From Steroidobacteraceae bacterium (lineage in GTDB: Bacteria > Pseudomonadota > Gammaproteobacteria > Steroidobacterales > Steroidobacteraceae), in the NCBI GenBank assembly GCA_025458905.1, contig JALORN010000006.1, positions 1 through 64,000 on the forward strand: a DNA stretch of 64,000 nucleotides, given 5' to 3'. Shown here piece after piece: positions 60,563 to 64,000 of the stretch (position 1 is the stretch's first letter; each line of letters opens with the position of its first letter). The notes under the pieces were generated by a model. That model searched no databases, was not told where the DNA came from, and worked only from the letters and a program-made list of their open reading frames with translations. A program made the position numbers and the translations under genes.

Positions 60563-60741
60563 TGTCCTCCTCGACCTTCGGGATCCTCGAACTGCTCGCG
60601 TTCTTCGGCATCGCGATCGGCATCGGCCTGCGCGAGCTGTGGGTCGTGCGCCGGGATTCGCGCCGGGCGCGCGAGGCCGAGGAGCGCGCACGCCAGCCTC
60701 AGGGCAGCGCGCCGGGCGAACGCGGCACCGGCAGCGGCTGA
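60562..60741 (+). CDS. Small single-pass membrane protein downstream of crtB
   Basis: This 59-residue protein has one hydrophobic helix (about residues 7-23, ILELLAFFGIAIGIGL) followed by a positively charged tail (RRDSRRAREAEERAR), so the C-terminus should stay in the cytoplasm. Its ATG overlaps the crtB stop as TGATG, which indicates translational coupling. The last 43 bases overlap the end of crtC on the other strand. A small membrane protein in this spot could tether or stabilise carotenoid enzymes, but no function is known. It is short, so chance cannot be fully excluded. Confidence 0.65.
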   Translation: MSSSTFGILELLAFFGIAIGIGLRELWVVRRDSRRAREAEERARQPQGSAPGERGTGSG

Positions 60742-61718
60742 CGCGCCGGGGCGCGCGGCATCTTGAACGGCAGCAGCATCCGCACCCAGGCCTGGCGGAA
60801 GCGCTGCAGCGACACGCTCTCGTGCATGGCCACCACGGGCCTGGCATCCAGCTGGGTCGCGATCATCGAGCGCGCGTAGAACGGGCCGTCCTCGAGCGTC
60901 GCCAGCACCCGCGGGGTGCAGCCCGGGTCGCCGCGCGTCGGCCGCGCGATGCCCCAGGGCGTGCGGCGCAGCGTCGCCACCGGGGGTGCCGCGACCCGGC
61001 GCGAACGCCCGGCGTCGTCGTACGCCAGCGCCAGGTGGGTGCGCGCGCCGTCCCGGCGCCGCACGTCGTAGAACACCACCGTCTCGGCGCCGCGCCCGGT
61101 GCGCGACCAGGTCCAGTCGTCGAAGTCGTCCTCGAGTCCGCGGTCGCCGTCGTTGCTGTCGAAGTAGGCGTCACCTCTCCAGCGCAGCGCCGGGCGCGAC
61201 AGCTCCACCTCGACGCTGGCACGCGGCGCGATCGGCTGCCAGCGGTGCCGCCCCTCGCCGTCGAGCACGTGCCGCTCGTCGAACAGCGCGTGCGGGCGCA
61301 GCCGCACCGTGCCCCGCACCCGCCCCGGCACCGGCACGGTGACCTCGTCGATCTCGATCGTCAGGCCCTCGCCGTCCCAGTGCAGCGCGCTCGGGCCGAC
61401 CTGCAGCGCGTGCGGCTCGCGGCGCATGTCCGCGGCGCGCCGCTCGGTCATGGTCCAGCGATGCCCGCCGTCGCCGTAGAGGGCGACGTTGAGCGCGCAG
61501 TGCTCGAGCGGATCGACGAGCGGGTCGCGGCGGCGGGCCCGCGCGTAGTAGGGCGAGAACACGCTGCCGATCAGGGCGATCACCGTCAGGCCGTGGCGGC
61601 CGTCCGCGCTCATCGCGTCCACGTACCACCAGGCGTAGCCGCCGGGTGCGACCCCCGCGTCGAATCGCGGGCCGAAGTGCTCCGGACGCTGGATGCCGGC
61701 GGTACTGGCGGTTCGCAT
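60699..61718 (-). CDS. crtC: Carotenoid 1,2-hydratase (hydroxyneurosporene synthase) CrtC
   Basis: This 339-residue enzyme adds water to the C-1,2 double bond of neurosporene or lycopene. The family pattern is seen in GGYAWWYVDAMSADGRHGLTVIALIGSVFSPYYARAR, CALNVALYG, WTMTERR, SNDGDRGLEDDFDDWTWSR, and FYDVRRRDG. The ATG at 61718 is preferred over GTG at 61754 because GAGGTG lies 9 bases before it. It is divergent from crtE; the shared 121-base region carries the promoter (TTGTCA/TATAGA, 18-base spacing) and two CrtJ-type sites. The 3' end overlaps the small gene after crtB. Confidence 0.94.
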   Translation of the reverse strand: MRTASTAGIQRPEHFGPRFDAGVAPGGYAWWYVDAMSADGRHGLTVIALIGSVFSPYYARARRRDPLVDPLEHCALNVALYGDGGHRWTMTERRAADMRREPHALQVGPSALHWDGEGLTIEIDEVTVPVPGRVRGTVRLRPHALFDERHVLDGEGRHRWQPIAPRASVEVELSRPALRWRGDAYFDSNDGDRGLEDDFDDWTWSRTGRGAETVVFYDVRRRDGARTHLALAYDDAGRSRRVAAPPVATLRRTPWGIARPTRGDPGCTPRVLATLEDGPFYARSMIATQLDARPVVAMHESVSLQRFRQAWVRMLLPFKMPRAPARQPLPVPRSPGALP

Positions 61719-61755
61719 GGGTGCTGTCACCTCGCGGGAGCGGTGCGGTGCCACG

Positions 61756-61785
61756 TTGACGCCACGCCGACCCGGTGTCTATATT
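61756..61785 (+). promoter_or_regulatory. Candidate sigma70 promoter of crtE
   Basis: TTGACG (61756-61761) and TATATT (61780-61785) are 18 bases apart. The -10 box lies inside the perfect TGT-N12-ACA site and shares bases with the opposite-strand -10 box of crtC. The RNA would start near 61792, about 48 bases ahead of the GTG. Confidence 0.55.
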
Positions 61786-61793
61786 CCAGTACA
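61776..61793. promoter_or_regulatory. CrtJ/PpsR binding site (perfect TGT-N12-ACA)
   Basis: TGTCTATATTCCAGTACA matches the TGT-N12-ACA palindrome of the photosynthesis repressor CrtJ/PpsR exactly. It covers the -10 boxes of both crtC and crtE. A second, near-perfect site follows after exactly 8 bases, the spacing at which CrtJ tetramers bind cooperatively. Confidence 0.75.
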
Positions 61794-61807
61794 TCCGAGA
61801 GTGACAA
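61778..61807 (-). promoter_or_regulatory. Candidate sigma70 promoter of crtC
   Basis: Read on the minus strand, TTGTCA (61807-61802) and TATAGA (61783-61778) are 18 bases apart. The -35 box lies in the second CrtJ-type site and the -10 box in the first. The RNA would start near 61771, about 53 bases before the ATG. Confidence 0.55.
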
Positions 61808-61819
61808 CAAGACTTGACA
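61802..61819. promoter_or_regulatory. Second CrtJ/PpsR-type site (TGA-N12-ACA)
   Basis: TGACAACAAGACTTGACA keeps the right half-site ACA and has TGA in place of TGT. It starts 8 bases after the perfect site, so it fits the second position of a tandem CrtJ operator. Confidence 0.6.
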
Positions 61820-61839
61820 CACGCTCGTCCGGAGGCCCC

Positions 61840-62709
61840 GTGGACACCATGCCGCGCATCGAGCAGGCCCTAGCCGGCGCCGTCGCCTCCTGTGAAGCCC
61901 CGGGTTGCCCGCCGCGGCTCGCGGCGGCGATCCGCTACGCCGTCTTCCCGGGGGGCGCCCGGGTGCGGCCGCGGCTCTGCCTGGCGGTGGCCGCAGCCTG
62001 CGGCGAGCCGGACTCGCCGCTCGCCGACGCCGCCGCCGCCGCGATCGAGCTGCTGCACTGCGCGTCGCTGGCCCACGACGACCTGCCGTGCTTCGACGAC
62101 GCCGCGACGCGGCGCAGCCGTCCCTCGCTGCATCGCGCGTTCGACGAGCGCCTGGCCGTGCTGGCGGGCGATGCGCTGATCGTGCTCGCGTTCCAGCACC
62201 TCGGGCGCTGCGCCGGCAGCGTCCCCGAGAGGCTGGGCGCGGTGTTGGCCGAGATCGGCCGTGCCGCCGGTGCGCCGCACGGCATCATCGCGGGGCAGGG
62301 CTGGGAGTGCGAGGCGACGGTGCCGCTCGCCGACTACCAGCGCGCCAAGACCGGTGCGCTGTTCGTCGCCGCCGCCGGGGCGGGCGCGCTGGCTGCCGGC
62401 GTCGACGGCACCGCATGGCGCTCGGTCGGCGAACGTCTCGGGGAGGCGTACCAGGTCGCGGACGACATCCGCGACGTGCTGGCCACCACCGAGGAGATGG
62501 GCAAGCCCAACGGCCGCGACGCGGCACTCGGCCGCCCGAGCATCGTCGCCGAGCTCGGCGCAGCCGGCGCGATCCGGCACTTCGACCGTCTGGTCGGCGC
62601 CGTCCTCGACTCGATCCCGGCCTGCCCGGGCGCTGCCGCGCTCCGTTCCCTGATGCTGCTCGAGGCGCGCCGGCTGCTGCCGGACAAGCTCACGCGGCGC
62701 GCCGCCTGA
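61840..62709 (+). CDS. crtE: Geranylgeranyl diphosphate synthase CrtE
   Basis: This 289-residue prenyltransferase makes the C20 precursor for carotenoids and the bacteriochlorophyll tail. It has the first Asp-rich motif in SLAHDDLPCFDDAATRR, the second in YQVADDIRDVLA, and FPGGARVRPRL near the N-terminus. GTG at 61840 has GGAGG 4 bases ahead, while ATG at 61849 has it 13 bases ahead; the GTG is taken but either is possible. It is divergent from crtC and followed by crtF after 14 bases. The promoter region carries two CrtJ-type sites. Confidence 0.95.
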   Translation: MDTMPRIEQALAGAVASCEAPGCPPRLAAAIRYAVFPGGARVRPRLCLAVAAACGEPDSPLADAAAAAIELLHCASLAHDDLPCFDDAATRRSRPSLHRAFDERLAVLAGDALIVLAFQHLGRCAGSVPERLGAVLAEIGRAAGAPHGIIAGQGWECEATVPLADYQRAKTGALFVAAAGAGALAAGVDGTAWRSVGERLGEAYQVADDIRDVLATTEEMGKPNGRDAALGRPSIVAELGAAGAIRHFDRLVGAVLDSIPACPGAAALRSLMLLEARRLLPDKLTRRAA

Positions 62710-62723
62710 TCCGGGAAACGCGC

Positions 62724-63911
62724 ATGCCCGAATCGCTGCCCGTACTGCCGATCGGCGGCCTCGCCGCACCCCGGGGGTGGCGCGACCGCCTGCGCGCCTG
62801 GCGCGAGGCCTGCCTGTCGAGCCCGCGCTTCCAGCGCTGGGCCGCGGCGTTCCCGCCGACGCGCCCGATCGCGCGGCGCAACGCGCGCGCGCTGTTCGAC
62901 GTCGTCGCCGGCTTCGTCTACTCGCAGGTGCTGCACGCCTGCGTGCAACTGGACCTGCTGCCTCGACTGCGCGGCCGCCCGGCGACCGTGGAGGAGCTGG
63001 CGGCCGAGCTGCGCCTGCGGCCCGATGCCGTGGCCTGCCTGCTGCGCGCCGCGGTCTCGCTGCGGCTGGTCGAGGCGCGCGGCGCCGGCCGCTTCGGCCT
63101 GGGCGAGCAGGGGGCCGCGCTGCTCGGCAACCCGGGCGCGATCGCGATGGTGCGTCACCACGCGGTGCTGTACCGCGACCTCGCCGACCCGGCGGCGATG
63201 CTGCGCGCCGAGCGCGGCTCGACCGGGCTCGCGCGCTACTGGGCCTATGCCGCCGATGCCGCGCCCGGCGAACTGCCGGCCGACCGCGTCGATGAATACA
63301 CCTCGCTGATGGCCGAGTCGCAAGGCCTGGTGGCGAGCGAGATCCTCGGCGCCTACGCGATGGGGCGACACCGCGTGCTGCTCGACGTCGGCGGCGGCGA
63401 TGGCTCCTTCCTCGCGGCCGCCGCCGCGCGCTGGCCGCAGCTGCAGCTGCGCCTGTTCGACCTGCCGCCGGTCGTCGAGCGGGCCCGCCGGCGGTTCGCG
63501 GCCGCCGGTCTCGAGGCGCGCGCCTCGCTCTGCGGTGGGGATTTCCGCCGCGATCCGCTGCCCACGGGCGCCGACCTGGTGTCGCTGGTGCGGGTGCTGC
63601 ACGACCACGACGACGAGGTCGTGCTGCGGATCCTGCGGGAGGTCGCGCGCGTCCTGCCGCCCGACGGCCGGGTGCTGATCGCCGAACCGATGTCCGGCAC
63701 GAGCGGTGCGGAGCCGATGGGCGATGCCTACTTCGGCCTCTACCTGTTCGCGATGGGCAGTGGCCGGCCACGCACGGTCGACGAACTCGCGGCATTGCTC
63801 GACGCCGCCGGCTTCGGCCCGCCGGTGACGCACCGGACCCACGTGCCCCTGCTCACCCGGGTGGTGGTCGCGGCGCCGCGCCGGGATCGCCGAAGTGTTA
63901 ACCTGGCTTGA
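62724..63911 (+). CDS. crtF: Demethylspheroidene O-methyltransferase CrtF
   Basis: This 395-residue SAM-dependent enzyme methylates the 1-hydroxyl group of carotenoids. It has an N-terminal dimerisation region (about 50-190; FDVVAGFVYSQVLHACVQLDLL; winged-helix part ATVEELAAELRLRPDAVACLLRA), the SAM site HRVLLDVGGGDGSFLAAAA, LRLFDLPPVVERA, and the catalytic-region VRVLHDHDDEVVLRILREV typical of plant-type O-methyltransferases. The ATG at 62724 follows the crtE stop by 14 bases. The 3' end lies inside the first CrtJ-type site of the next gene's promoter, so the operon boundary and the operator overlap. Confidence 0.94.
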   Translation: MPESLPVLPIGGLAAPRGWRDRLRAWREACLSSPRFQRWAAAFPPTRPIARRNARALFDVVAGFVYSQVLHACVQLDLLPRLRGRPATVEELAAELRLRPDAVACLLRAAVSLRLVEARGAGRFGLGEQGAALLGNPGAIAMVRHHAVLYRDLADPAAMLRAERGSTGLARYWAYAADAAPGELPADRVDEYTSLMAESQGLVASEILGAYAMGRHRVLLDVGGGDGSFLAAAAARWPQLQLRLFDLPPVVERARRRFAAAGLEARASLCGGDFRRDPLPTGADLVSLVRVLHDHDDEVVLRILREVARVLPPDGRVLIAEPMSGTSGAEPMGDAYFGLYLFAMGSGRPRTVDELAALLDAAGFGPPVTHRTHVPLLTRVVVAAPRRDRRSVNLA

Positions 63912-63913
63912 CA
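63896..63913. promoter_or_regulatory. CrtJ/PpsR binding site (perfect TGT-N12-ACA) at the end of crtF
   Basis: TGTTAACCTGGCTTGACA fits TGT-N12-ACA exactly and includes the crtF stop codon. Its right half overlaps the -35 box (TTGACA) of the next gene. A near match follows after exactly 8 bases. Confidence 0.72.
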
Positions 63914-63935
63914 GTCCAGTGAGTCAAAGTAAACT
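63908..63935 (+). promoter_or_regulatory. Candidate sigma70 promoter of the gene after crtF (probably bchC)
   Basis: A perfect -35 box TTGACA (63908-63913) and TAAACT (63930-63935) are 16 bases apart. The two CrtJ-type sites cover the -35 and -10 boxes. The RNA would start near 63942, leaving a leader of about 43 bases to the ATG at 63985. Confidence 0.6.
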
Positions 63936-63939
63936 GACA
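63922..63939. promoter_or_regulatory. Second CrtJ/PpsR-type site (AGT-N12-ACA)
   Basis: AGTCAAAGTAAACTGACA keeps the ACA half and has AGT in place of TGT. It is 8 bases after the perfect site and overlies the -10 box, matching the tandem arrangement upstream of crtE. Confidence 0.58.
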
Positions 63940-63984
63940 CACACAGCGGCACGAAGGATTCGGGAGAACCGCGTGGGGATAGGG

Positions 63985-64000
63985 ATGAACACCATGGCTG
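63985..64000 (+). CDS. bchC: Start of a gene after crtF, probably bchC (partial)
   Basis: Only the first codons are present (MNTMA from the ATG at 63985; an in-frame GTG at 63973 and ATG at 63994 are alternatives). The call rests on place: in many purple bacteria crtE-crtF is followed by bchC, which encodes the hydroxyethyl bacteriochlorophyllide dehydrogenase, and bchC promoters carry paired CrtJ sites 8 bases apart, as here. BchC proteins often begin with a short M-x-T-x-A pattern. The protein itself lies beyond the window. Confidence 0.45.

Overview
The window is a very GC-rich stretch of a proteobacterial chromosome. Codons end mostly in G or C, genes are tightly packed, and many neighbours overlap by ATGA or GTGA. 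The last 13 kb is part of a photosynthesis gene cluster: bchI-bchD-bchO, a DUF3422 gene, crtI, then crtD, crtB, crtC, crtE, crtF and the first codons of what is probably bchC. This makes the host a purple or aerobic anoxygenic phototrophic proteobacterium that makes bacteriochlorophyll and carotenoids of the spheroidene/spirilloxanthin type. The rest of the gene content (NosP-type signalling, spinster-like MFS carriers, GMC oxidoreductases, many SDRs) would suit a gamma- or betaproteobacterium, but the lineage cannot be fixed from sequence alone. I saw no rRNA, tRNA, CRISPR array, insertion sequence, integrase or phage gene.

Region 1 (1-8.1 kb): the tail of an ABC ATPase, an MFS exporter, two tandem Tat-exported family 5 solute-binding proteins, an SDR with an export signal, an NnrU-family membrane protein and a gamma-glutamyltransferase lipoprotein, all on the plus strand. 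Region 2 (8.1-13.4 kb, minus strand): a four-gene, translationally coupled operon of FIST-domain sensor, hybrid histidine kinase, Hpt protein and REC/degenerate-GGDEF/EAL protein. This matches the layout of NosP nitric oxide/c-di-GMP circuits. Region 3 (13.8-21.6 kb): separate metabolic genes, namely an amidohydrolase, a nitrilase-like enzyme, a fatty acid hydroxylase, a Cys-rich small protein, a VTT membrane protein, a PQQ-type sugar dehydrogenase lipoprotein, an MFS carrier and an SDR.

Region 4 (21.6-38.8 kb) looks catabolic. A LysR regulator is divergent from a GMC oxidoreductase, MFS carrier and acyl-CoA synthetase. A minus-strand run of aldehyde dehydrogenase, alpha/beta hydrolase, cupin and ornithine cyclodeaminase-like genes follows. 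A methyltransferase and two overlapping flavoenzyme genes come next, then a divergent pair of SDRs resembling chlorophyll b reductase and a beta-propeller protein. Region 5 (38.8-48.1 kb) is carbohydrate-related: a GH2 glycosidase-galT-galK operon, and two large fusion genes (glycosyltransferase + UDP-galactopyranose-mutase-like flavoprotein; GH1 glycosidase + RmlD-like reductase). Region 6 (48.1-51.1 kb) has two small or unusual genes (one behind a hairpin that hides its ribosome binding site), a MAPEG protein, a LysR gene whose start codon lies inside a perfect palindrome, and a gamma-carbonic anhydrase.

Region 7 (51.1-64 kb) is the photosynthesis cluster. BchI and BchD form the AAA motor of magnesium chelatase and BchO is its usual partner. 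CrtE, CrtB and CrtI build and desaturate phytoene, and CrtC, CrtD and CrtF hydrate, desaturate and methylate the ends. The crtC/crtE intergenic region and the crtF/bchC junction each carry two CrtJ/PpsR-type sites (TGT-N12-ACA and a near match) separated by exactly 8 bp and laid over sigma70-like promoters. This is the expected arrangement for oxygen- or light-controlled repression.
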